64,000 nt of DNA from JAJPKK01 sp035311445 (lineage in GTDB: Bacteria; Pseudomonadota; Alphaproteobacteria; Rhizobiales; Xanthobacteraceae): the NCBI GenBank assembly GCA_035311445.1, contig DATGCX010000393.1, positions 1-64,000 on the forward strand, given 5' to 3'. The notes beneath the pieces were generated by a model that was not told the DNA's origin, did no database searches, and saw nothing but the letters and a program-made list of their open reading frames with translations. Positions 26,647 through 35,713 of this stretch are shown in pieces; the first letter of the stretch is position 1, and each line of letters begins with the position of its first letter. The translations under genes were made by a program, and so were the position numbers.

Positions 26647-26763
26647 GGCCAGTTGAGAATGATTGGCATCTTGGCCAGTTGCGAACGATTAGCAAAGAGG
26701 AGATTTGTGCAGAATTGTTCGCCTTGAGGAACCTGCATGAATGACACCGTATGGTGGCAATAG
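26647..26763 (-). promoter_or_regulatory. conserved upstream block of TPR gene 1
   Basis: AGATTTGTGCAGAATTGTTC (26701-26720) and the nearby ATGGTGGCAA match blocks upstream of TPR genes 2 and 3. A 21-base direct repeat (GGCCAGTTGAGAATGATTGG at 26647, GGCCAGTTGCGAACGATTAG at 26673) lies just beside it and is unique to this copy. The rest of this 425-base gap is gene-free. Confidence 0.5.
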
Positions 26764-26965
26764 TATCCCCCGCGCCATCATAGCATGCGGCACGTTCAGC
26801 CACACCCGAGACGAAGCTTCGGCGCAAAATGTTACCGGCAGCAACCGGAGCCGGTGGGCAACTTCGCAAAACAAATGGTGCGCGAAGGGGCGCAGATTGC
26901 TCCGGCCCCTCAAACGCGACATAAGATCACGGTTGCCACCAGCGCAGGTAGCAGACTGCCAAACC

Positions 26966-27631
26966 CTAAGCGGACATCGGTAATGCGCAATGCGCGGGCG
27001 TGTTCTTTTTCTTGCCCGACTTGGTGTACCGCTTCAACTTACGTCTGAATTCCGTTGCCAGGGAATGCGCTCTTGCCGAGTCGGGGCAGCGGTGAAGGAC
27101 CTTATGCGCAATCTCCAGCCCTTCCCGATAACGCCCCAGTTCTCCCAGCAACGTTGCAAAATTCAGCTGGATTTCCTGGTTCTCCGGTGCAAGGCGTAAA
27201 ACCTGTTTGTACCGCGTGGCGGCTGCTTTACTCTGCCCGAGCCGATCCAGGGTCACAGCCAAATTATTAAGGGCCTCAACGAAGTCTGGCTCTATCTCAA
27301 CCGCCTTCTCATAGCATGCACGGGCTTCCGCCTGTCTGTCACATTTGACCAGGATGGTGCCGAGGGTCTCCCACGCGGCCGCGTAATCGTAGTCGCGTAA
27401 AAGTGCAAGCCGGGCTGCGGCCTCCGCCGGTTCCGCATATCCGCATCGGTCAAGCATCTCGGCATGGTTGCGGTGCCAGATTGCCGGTGCTTCAGGATGC
27501 GCGCACGCGCGCAACATGAACTTCAGTGCAGTCTCAACTTTACCGCGTCTAAAGGCCGACACACCAAGGTTGTGCATTATCGCGGCTTCCGCTGCGCCCA
27601 CATCCTGAGCACTTGATTGGGACTCAGCCAT
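26966..27631 (-). CDS. tetratricopeptide-repeat protein 2 of a tandem triplet
   Basis: The ATG at 27631 lies after ACAGGAGACGAGAAG and gives 221 residues. TPR units run in the same order as in its paralogues: AIMHNLGVSAFRRGKVETAL, HRNHAEMLDRCGYAEPAEAA, AWETLGTILVKCDRQAEARA, ALNNLAVTLDRLGQSKAAATR and QLNFATLLGELGRYREGLE, then a Lys/Arg-rich tail. Cytoplasmic location is likely. The repeat unit from gene to gene is about 1.0-1.1 kb, including the upstream control block. Confidence 0.87.
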   Translation of the reverse strand: MAESQSSAQDVGAAEAAIMHNLGVSAFRRGKVETALKFMLRACAHPEAPAIWHRNHAEMLDRCGYAEPAEAAARLALLRDYDYAAAWETLGTILVKCDRQAEARACYEKAVEIEPDFVEALNNLAVTLDRLGQSKAAATRYKQVLRLAPENQEIQLNFATLLGELGRYREGLEIAHKVLHRCPDSARAHSLATEFRRKLKRYTKSGKKKNTPAHCALPMSA

Positions 27632-27741
27632 CTTCTCGTCTCCTGTCAATCTCGCACACAATTCGGCAGCGACGTCCCCCGGTCACTGGCGGCGGATGGC
27701 TGTCGTGTTGGTACTTACACTGACAAATCACTGACAATCGC

Positions 27742-27872
27742 GAAAGTGTAGATTTGTGCAGAATTGTTTGCTTGCGTTACGAGTTGGTGACAAGGACACC
27801 TATGGTGGCACGGGCCACAGCAACGCAGCTTTTCGTTGCGTGGGGCTGCTCGGCTATATTTCGGCTATATTG
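27742..27872 (-). promoter_or_regulatory. conserved upstream block of TPR gene 2
   Basis: GTGTAGATTTGTGCAGAATT and GGTGACAAGGACACCTATGG align with 28792-28855. On the gene strand this gives TTGTCACC 17 bases before CAAACAAT, a possible promoter. Further out TCGGCTATATT is repeated twice (27850, 27861); its single copy near 28902 lies in the likely promoter of the divergent kinase gene. The gap of 366 bases holds no gene. Confidence 0.5.
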
Positions 27873-27997
27873 AGGCAGCGCCTCACATCATCAACGATGA
27901 GAGGGAATAACGACGAGAGGGAACTAGGCTGCGGCCGCTCCCCGAATACGCGATGAAATTGAGCTCGCACGTGGCGGCAGTGGCATTCGGTTATGGC

Positions 27998-28669
27998 TCA
28001 AGCGGTCATTGACAGCGCATAAGCCGCTCGCGTGTCCTTGTTCTTTTTCTGCTCCAGTTTGGCCTGCCGCTTTAGCTCACGTGTGAATTCAGTTGCGATG
28101 GAACGCGCCCTCGTCGAGTCGGGGCAGAGGTCAAGGACCGCACGCACGATCTCAAGCCCTTCCTGATAATGGCCCAATTCCCCCAATAAGGTTGCGAAGT
28201 TCAGCTGGATTTGCGGGCTTTCAGGCGCGAGGCTCAACGCCTGCCTGTATCGCGCGACCGCGGCCTTACGGCGACCGAGGCGAGCGAGCGTTACGGCCAG
28301 ATTGTTGAGGGCCTGAACGGAATTGGGCTCGATCTCAACCGCCCTCTTATAGCACGCGCAGCTTTCTGCATGTGAATCGCGTTGGGCCAGGATGGTGCCG
28401 AGGGTGTCCCAAGTGCCCGCATGGTCCGGGTCGCGTGAAAGCGCAAGCCGGGCCGCGGCTTCGGCCGCCGTCGAGTTTCCGCATCGATCAAGAATCTCGG
28501 CATGATTACGATGCCAACTTGCCGGCGCCTCAGCGTGGGCGCATGCGCGCGATATGAATTTCAGCGCAGCCTCCATTTTCCCAAGCCGAAAGGCCGATAC
28601 GGCAAGGTTGTGCATGACGACGGCTTCCGCCGCGCCGGCGTGCTTGGCACTTGATTTGCACTCAACCAC
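27998..28669 (-). CDS. tetratricopeptide-repeat protein 3 of a tandem triplet
   Basis: By alignment with TPR gene 2 the start is the GTG at 28669, preceded by GGAGAAGAGAA; 223 residues. TPR units: VVMHNLAVSAFRLGKMEAAL, HRNHAEILDRCGNSTAAEAA, TWDTLGTILAQRDSHAESCA, ALNNLAVTLARLGRRKAAVA and QLNFATLLGELGHYQEGLE, ending with a Lys/Gln-rich tail. It is the copy nearest the hybrid kinase, which is transcribed in the other direction from the shared 382-base gap. A role in the same signalling pathway is possible but rests only on position. Confidence 0.87.
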   Translation of the reverse strand: MVECKSSAKHAGAAEAVVMHNLAVSAFRLGKMEAALKFISRACAHAEAPASWHRNHAEILDRCGNSTAAEAAARLALSRDPDHAGTWDTLGTILAQRDSHAESCACYKRAVEIEPNSVQALNNLAVTLARLGRRKAAVARYRQALSLAPESPQIQLNFATLLGELGHYQEGLEIVRAVLDLCPDSTRARSIATEFTRELKRQAKLEQKKNKDTRAAYALSMTA

Positions 28670-28789
28670 CTTCTCTTCTCCAGTCAATCTCGCACACTAT
28701 CTGGCAGGTTCGTCGCCGCGCTGCTGGCTGTATATGGCGACGGATATCTGCCGGGTTCGTATCGATGGTGACCAAATTCCGAAAATTAT

Positions 28790-28912
28790 GAAAGTGTAGA
28801 TTTGTGCAGATTTGTTTGCTGGCGGTACGAGTCGGTGACAAGGGTGCCTTATGCTGCAAATGGCATCATCGCCGCGGGAGCTTTTTTGTTCTGTGGGCTG
28901 ATCGGCTATACT
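28790..28912. promoter_or_regulatory. divergent control region between TPR gene 3 and the hybrid kinase
   Basis: The block at 28792-28855 is shared with TPR gene 2. For the plus-strand kinase a TTGTTC (28886) and TATACT (28907) with a 15-base spacer form a candidate promoter, although the spacing is short. For the minus strand TTGTCACC is a possible -35 element. Confidence 0.4.
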
Positions 28913-29051
28913 GAGACAGAACCCCGATGCACGGTCCGGCTGGCACGGAGTGTGAACATCAAATGTGCCACAACGAGGAAACCCGCTTCCGCCATTGTTG
29001 TGAACAAGTCGGCAGCGGCATTGCGAAGACCGACTTGCTGGTGACAAGCCG

Positions 29052-31376
29052 ATGCGCAGGCCATTGAATCAGGTGCCGGCCGCGGCCGGTTCGTTGGCAG
29101 GCTGGCCGATCGCCGTGCGCGCCTTGGATACGATCGCCGCGTTCCAGCGTTGGCCGCTGATGTGGCGTCTTGCCTTTGCCTTTGCGATTGTGGTCGCAGC
29201 GGCAGCCCTTCGCCTCACGCTCCTCGGAGAGCTTGGAACACGCCTCGCGTATGTGACCCTCTACCCGGCCGTGACTATCGCAGCGTTAGTCAGCGGCTTT
29301 TATGGCGGTGTCCTGGCAACGATCGCAGCAAGCTTCCTCGCATACCTGCTGGTGGCATCTTTGGGTGATACCGGGGACGTCGTCGGGCTGGCAACCTTTC
29401 TGGTGAGCGGGCTCTTCGTCTCCGGCATGGCCGAGATCCTGCTATCGGCCGGGTCACGTCTGGCCGCGGCCGAGGCGAGCAGGCAGCGCGAGCTTGACCA
29501 ACGCTATTTCATCGACCAGGCGCCGGTCGCCATCGCAATGTTCGACCACGAGATGCGGTATCTGGCCGTAAGCGCCCGCTGGAAGAGCGATTATCACCTC
29601 GAGCAAGAGGACCTCATCGGCCGCTTATACTACGACGTGTTCCCCGACATTCCCGCGCAATGGAAGGAATTCCACCGGCGCGGGCTGGCCGGCGAGGTGT
29701 TGCAGGCAAGCGAAGATCGCTTCGCGCGACCGGACGGGTCCGTGCAATGGCTGCACTGGAAGATCCACCCCTGGTATGGATCGGACGGTGATGTCGGCGG
29801 GATCATTCTGTTCACGGAGGACATCACCGATCGCAAGCGGGCCCAACTTGCACAGCTCGAAAGCGAAGCACGCTACAGGGCGATGGTCGATACAGCCATT
29901 GACAGCATCGTGGTCATAGACGAGAGGGGCATTATTCAATCGGCCAATCCCGCAACCCAGACCATTTTCGGCTGTTCGACAGACGAACTCGTCGGACAGA
30001 ACATCAAGGTGTTGATGCCGGAGGAGCACGCTCGCGCGCACGACGATTATTTGTCTGCATACAAGCGCACCGGTATTCGCAAGATCATCGGGATAGGGCG
30101 CGAGGTATCGGCAAAACGCAAAGACGGATCGACATTCCCGGTCGATTTGGCTGTCGCCGAGTGGCACGATGCTGCAGGCCGGCGGTTCTATACCGGAATC
30201 ATGCGCGACATCTCCGAGCGCAAAAAGATCGAGGAGGCGCTTTCACATGCACAGCGTTTGGACGCTGTGGGGCGGCTCGCCGGCGGTGTCGCACACGATT
30301 TGAATAATCTGTTGGCCGTGATCGCCGGTAATCTGGAGGTTGCCGAGCAACGCACCCAGGACCCGGAAACCCACCTGCTGATCCAGCGGGCGATGGAAGC
30401 AGTCGAAGCGGGCTCAAGCTTCAATCGCAGGCTTCTATCGTTGGCGCAAAAGCGTAAGTTCCATCCGTATCGCGTCGTCCTCAATGCCAGCGTCGCACAC
30501 ATGGTAGAGCTGCTCAAGCGAACGTTGAGCGAGGACGTGGAGTTGAATGCGACGCTTGCAGCGGACCTATGGGACGTGCATTGCGATCCCGGCGAGATCG
30601 ACGGCGCGCTTGTCAACCTCGCCATCAATGCTCGCGATGCCATGCCGGACGGGGGCAGGCTGGAGATCACGGCCCGTAATGTGACGCTTGATGCCCGTGC
30701 GCCAAAGCTTCACCCGGACCTACAGGAAGGCGATTATGTGCAGGTTTCAGTTATCGATACCGGCATTGGCATGACGCCCGAAGTGCTCAAGCGCGCGATG
30801 GATCCATTCTTCACCACCAAGGATCCCAGCAAGGGTGCCGGCCTCGGCTTGAGCAGTGTTTACAATTTCGTCAAGCAGTCCGGCGGCTTTGTCACGCTTG
30901 CCAGCGAGCGCGGTAAGGGTACGGCCGTCAACATCTATCTGCCACGTGCACTGGATAAGCCGGTTGTCAAGAGCGCAGCGGATGCAAAGGATGTCCCCCA
31001 GGGAGATGGAGAACTCATATTGGTTGTCGAGGACGACGACCGCGTCCGCGAGATTACGCTCAGGCGGCTGGAGTCGCTTGGATACGCGGTCGCCGAGGCG
31101 CGCTCGGGCCCAGAAGCCATCAGGCTGCTGATATCCGGCGAGCCCATAGACCTGGTATTTAGTGATGTCGTCATGCCCGGCAAAGTGACAGGGTACGATG
31201 TGGCACAGTGGGTAGCCAGCATGAAACCGAACATCAAGGTAGTACTGACGACCGGTTACGACAGCAAAGCTAATGCCCTGCCGGCTGGCGTCAAAGTCCC
31301 GATACTCGACAAGCCATATACCCGGGAGAGACTGGCGCAAACCATGCGCAGTGTCCTTCGCGATCGGCCCGCTTAG
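29052..31376 (+). CDS. hybrid sensor histidine kinase with FixL-like PAS domain
   Basis: The 774-residue protein has a membrane part with about four helices (residues 38-135), PAS-1 (about 148-262), PAS-2 (about 270-392), HisKA with His415 in GGVAHDLNNLLAVIAGNLEV, HATPase (about 505-632: NLAINARDAM, DTGIGM, GAGLGLSSVY) and a C-terminal receiver (about 655-770) with Asp705 and Lys754. PAS-2 resembles FixL: LVGQNIKVLMPEEHARAHDD, then IIGIGREVSAKRKDGSTFP. His330 aligns with the haem-ligand histidine and Arg350 with the FG-loop arginine of Bradyrhizobium FixL. Oxygen or NO sensing is therefore inferred. It converges with an OmpR-type regulator gene, their stops overlapping by 4 bases. Confidence 0.92.
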   Translation: MRRPLNQVPAAAGSLAGWPIAVRALDTIAAFQRWPLMWRLAFAFAIVVAAAALRLTLLGELGTRLAYVTLYPAVTIAALVSGFYGGVLATIAASFLAYLLVASLGDTGDVVGLATFLVSGLFVSGMAEILLSAGSRLAAAEASRQRELDQRYFIDQAPVAIAMFDHEMRYLAVSARWKSDYHLEQEDLIGRLYYDVFPDIPAQWKEFHRRGLAGEVLQASEDRFARPDGSVQWLHWKIHPWYGSDGDVGGIILFTEDITDRKRAQLAQLESEARYRAMVDTAIDSIVVIDERGIIQSANPATQTIFGCSTDELVGQNIKVLMPEEHARAHDDYLSAYKRTGIRKIIGIGREVSAKRKDGSTFPVDLAVAEWHDAAGRRFYTGIMRDISERKKIEEALSHAQRLDAVGRLAGGVAHDLNNLLAVIAGNLEVAEQRTQDPETHLLIQRAMEAVEAGSSFNRRLLSLAQKRKFHPYRVVLNASVAHMVELLKRTLSEDVELNATLAADLWDVHCDPGEIDGALVNLAINARDAMPDGGRLEITARNVTLDARAPKLHPDLQEGDYVQVSVIDTGIGMTPEVLKRAMDPFFTTKDPSKGAGLGLSSVYNFVKQSGGFVTLASERGKGTAVNIYLPRALDKPVVKSAADAKDVPQGDGELILVVEDDDRVREITLRRLESLGYAVAEARSGPEAIRLLISGEPIDLVFSDVVMPGKVTGYDVAQWVASMKPNIKVVLTTGYDSKANALPAGVKVPILDKPYTRERLAQTMRSVLRDRPA

Positions 31377-32119
31377 ACACGCCGCACGTCCCCGGTGAAG
31401 ACATATCCGACGCCGCGCACGCTCTTGATCATGCGCAATTCCTCGTTCGAAGCCTCGAGCTTGCGGCGCAGTCGAGCCACATGCCCGTCGATTACGCGAT
31501 CGAGCGGGTCCCAATCCTGGCCTTTTAGCATCTGCATGATTTCATCACGAGACAAAACGCGGCCCGGGTGCTTCAGGAATAGTTCGAGAACCCGAAACTC
31601 GGTCTCAGTCAGGTCAATGAACGCGCCATTGGTCGTCTTGAGTTCACGCCTGAGCACATCAAAAACACCGACGTCGAAAGCATATCTGTGAGGCTCCTCG
31701 GTCTTTAAGACCCGACCCGGAATCGCGTTGCCGCCCAAAATCCCGTAGCGGGCCAGCACACTGCGCACGCGTATCGATACTTCGCGGATATGGAACGGCT
31801 TCGTGATGTAGTCGTCCGCGCCATGTTCGAGCCCAGCCACGCGATCGAGAGGTGCGTCCCGCCCGGTGATCATGACGATCGGCACGTTATGCGCGGCTCT
31901 GATTTCAAGCGCCAGTTCGAGGCCATCCTGCTGGCCAAGGCCCAGATCGAGGGTGATGAGCTTGATCGGGTAGGAGTTTAGGCGGCGGAACAGCGTGGCC
32001 TTGTTGGCGGCTTCGACTACAATAAAGCCTTCGGCCTCCAGACCTCTTCGCAGGACCTCGCGAAGCTCCGGTTCGTCCTCGACGACAAGAATGTGGGGCT
32101 GATCGCTTGTGGCCTTCAT
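31373..32119 (-). CDS. OmpR-family response regulator
   Basis: The 248-residue protein has a receiver domain (residues 9-120) with Glu14/Asp15, phospho-acceptor Asp58 in LITLDLGLGQQDG and Lys107 in YITKPF. A winged-helix DNA-binding domain follows (about 150-245: LTETEFRVLELFLKHPGRVL, DRVIDGHVARLRRKLE, IKSVRGVGYVF). It acts as a transcription factor. The hybrid kinase gene converges on it, so it may be the partner, although hybrid kinases often signal through a phosphotransfer protein. Confidence 0.92.
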   Translation of the reverse strand: MKATSDQPHILVVEDEPELREVLRRGLEAEGFIVVEAANKATLFRRLNSYPIKLITLDLGLGQQDGLELALEIRAAHNVPIVMITGRDAPLDRVAGLEHGADDYITKPFHIREVSIRVRSVLARYGILGGNAIPGRVLKTEEPHRYAFDVGVFDVLRRELKTTNGAFIDLTETEFRVLELFLKHPGRVLSRDEIMQMLKGQDWDPLDRVIDGHVARLRRKLEASNEELRMIKSVRGVGYVFTGDVRRV

Positions 32120-32718
32120 TGCTTTCGTCTGTAAGACGGCTTAGTCGCCGAATTTGGTCCAGCGGAAATGGCCTTATCTCAGAATACCTCGACCGCGAAA
32201 GTATCCGAAGACCTTACCGAGCTGGCAGGGATGTTTGCTGCCGCATTCTTGCAAAGCCTGGCGAAAGTGCAAGCAAAATCAACTGGCTGTCGGCGTCGAC
32301 TGGGCTAGAATTGAAACGGCCTCAAGCCCCCTGGAGACCGGTTCAATGGAAGCCGATCACGTTCCCGGTGCGGTCCGACAAAGCCGGTTTCAAGAATCTG
32401 ATCCGGCGGTTATTCAAAAGAGGTCTTCACTCAGCCTCTGTGGTCGCCGAGTAAGTATCCCCCGGCGGAGCCGGGGCGGTTAGTTCGGGCCCCGCTCAAA
32501 GCGGCCATTGGAGGGTCGCTAACGCGACCTCACGGCTGTGAGCCGCTCAAAGCGGCTGTAGGGGTCACCGGCGGGGTCGAGATTAACATGTGGGCGTGGT
32601 CCGGCTGCAGATGATCCTGTGAAGTGGACCCGACGATATCTGTCGCTGCCCTTCGACCGGTTATAAACGGCGAGCACGGACGGTACCCCGATCGTATCGA
32701 TCCTCTGGCCCGGCGGAA
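32120..32718. other. gene-poor region with hairpins
   Basis: About 600 bases without a confident gene. A 46-codon frame at 32168-32308 (MALSQNTSTAKVSEDLTELA start, ending RRRLG) has an acceptable codon pattern but no ribosome site or known relative. Hairpins occur at 32460-32478 (CCCCGGCGGAGCCGGGG) and around a doubled GCTCAAAGCGGC (near 32495 and 32543) that encloses GGTCGCTAACGCGACC. They look like repeat debris. Confidence 0.4.
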
Positions 32719-33297
32719 TCAGGTTTGGATAATCCTGGTTGTGAATTCACCGAGAGTAAGACGCTGGAAGACGATGGGCCCGGTCAGACCGAACACGACC
32801 TTCTGACCGCGCAGGTCTTCGAGCGTTTTGATGTCAGCTCGGGCCGTAACGTGCAGCTCGGCGACGGCGAAGCGGACGATATAATGGACCCGGGTCTCCA
32901 GGTTCGGGATTTTGCGCTGTGTACGGAAGTATTCGAAGACGTCCGACTGCGTGAACGCAACGTCGATGCCGCGCAGATAGAGCAGGTCTTGCAAGTTGGC
33001 GGCAGCGCCACGCGAGATGATAGGAAGCACGCGCAACTCGTCGCCGTCGTCGAGGACCTTTCCGAGTTCGTCGGCGAAACGCAGATAGGTGCCATCCATG
33101 TTGCCGCCGGCTATGCCGACTGTCCAGTTGTTCTGGCGCTGCTTGAGGACGTCCTCAGGTCCGCCGTCTTGAAGCGATTTCGGAATATTCTGGCTGCGAA
33201 CTGGAACCGTGCCGAGCCACAGGCCAAAAGCCAATCCACACGCTCCTGCTGCTGCGATGATGCGGCGCACGATTCGCCCCCATCCCATGACCAACAC
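32719..33297 (-). pseudogene. TAXI-family TRAP transporter binding protein, truncated
   Basis: The 192-residue frame has a signal-type N-terminus (IAAAGACGLAFGLWLGTVPV) and the TAXI domain start: WTVGIAGGNMDGTYLRFADE, GAAANLQDLLYLRGIDVAFT, ETRVHYIVRFAVAELHVTA and DLRGQKVVFG. In full proteins the last motif continues for 150 or more residues. Here a few residues are missing before GPIVFQRL and the frame ends soon after. Without the C-terminal lobe it cannot bind ligand normally. No TRAP permease genes are nearby, so the system is defunct here. Confidence 0.75.
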
Positions 33298-33747
33298 AAC
33301 TAAAGATTTGCAGATGATTGCGCCTGCTTTGGGGCTGGCACAATATGTTTTTCCTCAATTGGGAAAAAGTCAGGACAAAACATGAGATATCCAGTACTTC
33401 AAGGCGGTATGGAGAAAAGCTTTTCACTCGTCCGTTCGACAACAAAAATTGCATACTAGGGTAAAAAACAAATTCTCGATTTTCACGGACGGATGAACAC
33501 AACCGCGACTCGCAGCAATCTTTAAGACTGTTGGGCGACCAAGCCGATCCGGGAGAGTAACTGTCTCCAGGGCTGCCTTGCGAACACGCTCTCGATAGAT
33601 TACTATTTGTAACGTTCCAGATACAGCAGGAAAAGGCCGTGCATCCCGTTAGCGCGGAGGGGTGCTTGCGGCGTCGTGCGGACGTGGATGACAGGGCTTC
33701 TATCCGGGGGACGCAGCGATGAGCGTGAATCAACAGAGGAGGACCGG
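33298..33747. other. gene-free region before the ABC binding protein
   Basis: About 450 bases of lower GC content (long AT-rich part at 33300-33480) between two divergent transporter genes. No promoter boxes or repeats could be assigned with confidence. Confidence 0.4.
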
Positions 33748-34785
33748 ATGGCGGCACCTCAGGTTACCCGGCGCGCCCTTTGGGTTTCGTCCCTTTCTCT
33801 GGCGGCGATCGGTGCCGGGGGACTGGCGTCAACTTCTGCCCGCGCCAATGATACGGTTCGCCATGGTATCCAGATCGGTGCGCTCGGCGCGTTGCGAACC
33901 GTATTGCCGAGTGTTGAGAAGAGATACGGATTGAAATATGACATCAAGGATTTTCGGGACAGCACCTCGGCGCTCCTCGCGCTTGATCAGGGCGAACTTG
34001 ACATTGCCAATACGACGAGCCAGCACCTTGTGCGCGCGATCAGTGAAGGCATCGATGTCGCCTGGATCGCCGGATGGGGCGGCGGGTATAACGTCCTGGT
34101 CGCTCGCAAGGGGCTCGATGTGCCGATGGGCGATGAAGCGGCGTTGAAGACCGCTATTCTGGCGCGCAAACAGCAGAGTAAGCCGATTACGATCGGCGTC
34201 CCCACCGGTTCACTTCAGCACGCCAAGCTGTCACTCTATCTAAAATCGCTCGGTATCGATGGCGAGCACGATACGCGGATTGTCAATATCCCCTTCCCCA
34301 ATCATCCGCGCGCGCTGGAGGCGGGCGAGGTCGATATGGCAATGACGCTCTGCGTGTTCGGCGCCATCGCGATTGACAAAGGCGATGCCAGGCTCGTGCG
34401 CCACCTGTTCGGCGATAAGTCGGGCAAGCAGGAAATCGGATTCATCGTCAACCGCACGCTCGCGCGCGACAACCCGGCATTGGTGCAGAGTATCGTCTCC
34501 TCCCATGTGGAGGCGATGAACATGTTCATTAACAATACAGACCGACGGATCGAGCTGGAGCGAAAATATTCCCGCCTCCCCGAAGCCGTGATCGCCATGC
34601 AGGAGCGCCAGTTCCTCAAATACGATTATCGGACCAATGTCGCCGACCTCAAGACCATGGCAAAGGAGTTGCAAGAGCTCGGCTGGATGAAGGAGGATTA
34701 TTCCGATCGCATCGACAAATACGTCAATCTCGGGTTTTTGGCCAAGGCGACCGGACAATCGCCGGCCCAGTTATCGGTTTGGTAG
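33748..34785 (+). CDS. ABC transporter substrate-binding protein, NitT/TauT (SsuA) type
   Basis: The ATG at 33748 has GAGGAGG 6 bases upstream; 345 residues. A signal peptide of the Tat-like type (TRRALWVSSLSLAAIGAGGL) leads to a periplasmic binding fold: IGALGALRTVLPSVEKRYGL, LALDQGELDIANTTSQHLV, VPTGSLQHAKLSLYLKSLGI and EAGEVDMAMTLCVFGAIAI. Such proteins bind sulfonates, nitrate, taurine or thiamine precursors. The permease gene that follows is truncated and no ATPase gene is present, so transport would need parts from elsewhere. The neighbouring ThDP decarboxylase suggests a sulfonate-type substrate, as inference only. Confidence 0.85.
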   Translation: MAAPQVTRRALWVSSLSLAAIGAGGLASTSARANDTVRHGIQIGALGALRTVLPSVEKRYGLKYDIKDFRDSTSALLALDQGELDIANTTSQHLVRAISEGIDVAWIAGWGGGYNVLVARKGLDVPMGDEAALKTAILARKQQSKPITIGVPTGSLQHAKLSLYLKSLGIDGEHDTRIVNIPFPNHPRALEAGEVDMAMTLCVFGAIAIDKGDARLVRHLFGDKSGKQEIGFIVNRTLARDNPALVQSIVSSHVEAMNMFINNTDRRIELERKYSRLPEAVIAMQERQFLKYDYRTNVADLKTMAKELQELGWMKEDYSDRIDKYVNLGFLAKATGQSPAQLSVW

Positions 34786-34822
34786 CACGCGTGCAGTGGC
34801 GAAAGCCAGCACGCCATAGCCG

Positions 34823-35540
34823 GTGCCTCCGGCGAGCCGGACAATGATTGGCCGGCGGGTCGCACTGCCTGCGCAATATGTGGCATTCCCGGTCGCCGTA
34901 CTCGTCGTATGGCAGGCCTGCGCCCAGATCGGCCTCATCCGCCGCAATGTTCTTCCACCGCCGACCGATGTTGCTTTGGTGTGGTACGACCTGGTCACCG
35001 GGGTGACCGACGTCGCCGCCCGCTATTCTGGAACCTGGGTCGATCATGCGGCGGCCAGCATTTGGCGGGTGTTCGCCGGCTTCGCCTGGGGTGTCGCGCT
35101 CGGGACTTTGGCCGGCCTCCTGATCGGCCTCTCGCGCATCATTGAACGCGTGCTCGATCCAACCATACAGGTGCTCCGCAACATTCCGGTCACCGCCTGG
35201 GTGCCGCTGTCGCTGGTGTTCTTTGGGATCGGCAATGCGCCCGCCGTATTTCTCATCGGCCTCGGGGCATTCTTTCCTGCGGTGGTCAACACCACGCACG
35301 GCGTGAGGCAGGTGAGTGTGACGCTCATCAGGGCAGCCCGTATGATGGGGGCTGATGAGCGCGAGTTGCTCGTCCGCGTGATCCTGCCCGGCGCCCTGCC
35401 GTCGATCATGACCGGCATGCGAGGGGCTTTTCATCGCGCTGCGCGATTATGCCACCGGTATCGTTCGCAAAGAGGCGATCAGGGGAGCGGCGGAGATCGG
35501 GGCTGGATTACTCAAACTCGATTCCGGACGCGCCAAATGA
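34823..35540 (+). pseudogene. ABC permease fused by deletion to the tail of another gene
   Basis: From 34823 (GTG; alternative ATG 34844) about 200 codons encode a BPD_transp_1 permease of the SsuC/TauC type, up to RELLVRVILPGALPSIMTGM (the EAA loop) at about 35423. At that point the last two helices are missing. A different frame, from 35421, continues GLFIALRDYATGIVRKEAIR and ends SGRAK-stop at 35540; it looks like the C-terminus of an unrelated protein that I cannot name. The permease frame itself runs on into repeats. A deletion that also removed the ATPase gene is the simplest reading. Confidence 0.7.
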
Positions 35541-35584
35541 CCTTTGTAAAGTTATGGCCGGTCTGTCCCAGCCATCCACGCCTG

Positions 35585-35629
35585 CCCCCACCCTACCCTC
35601 CCCCGCATGCGGGGGAGGGTAGGTGGGGG
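35585..35629. repeat. 45-base perfect palindrome
   Basis: CCCCCACCCTACCCTCCCCC and its reverse complement meet at GCATGC, giving a very stable hairpin. The core CTCCCCC-GC-GGGGGAG is related to the palindromes at 851 and 19675. It lies in the 173-base gap before the ThDP enzyme genes and may attenuate transcription into them. Confidence 0.75.
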
Positions 35630-35713
35630 CAAGAAGGGCGTGAACGCCCGCGACATGCGCGGGCATGAAACATCAATGGCATGAAATGCCGTGGAACAAA
35701 CAAAGGAACCATC

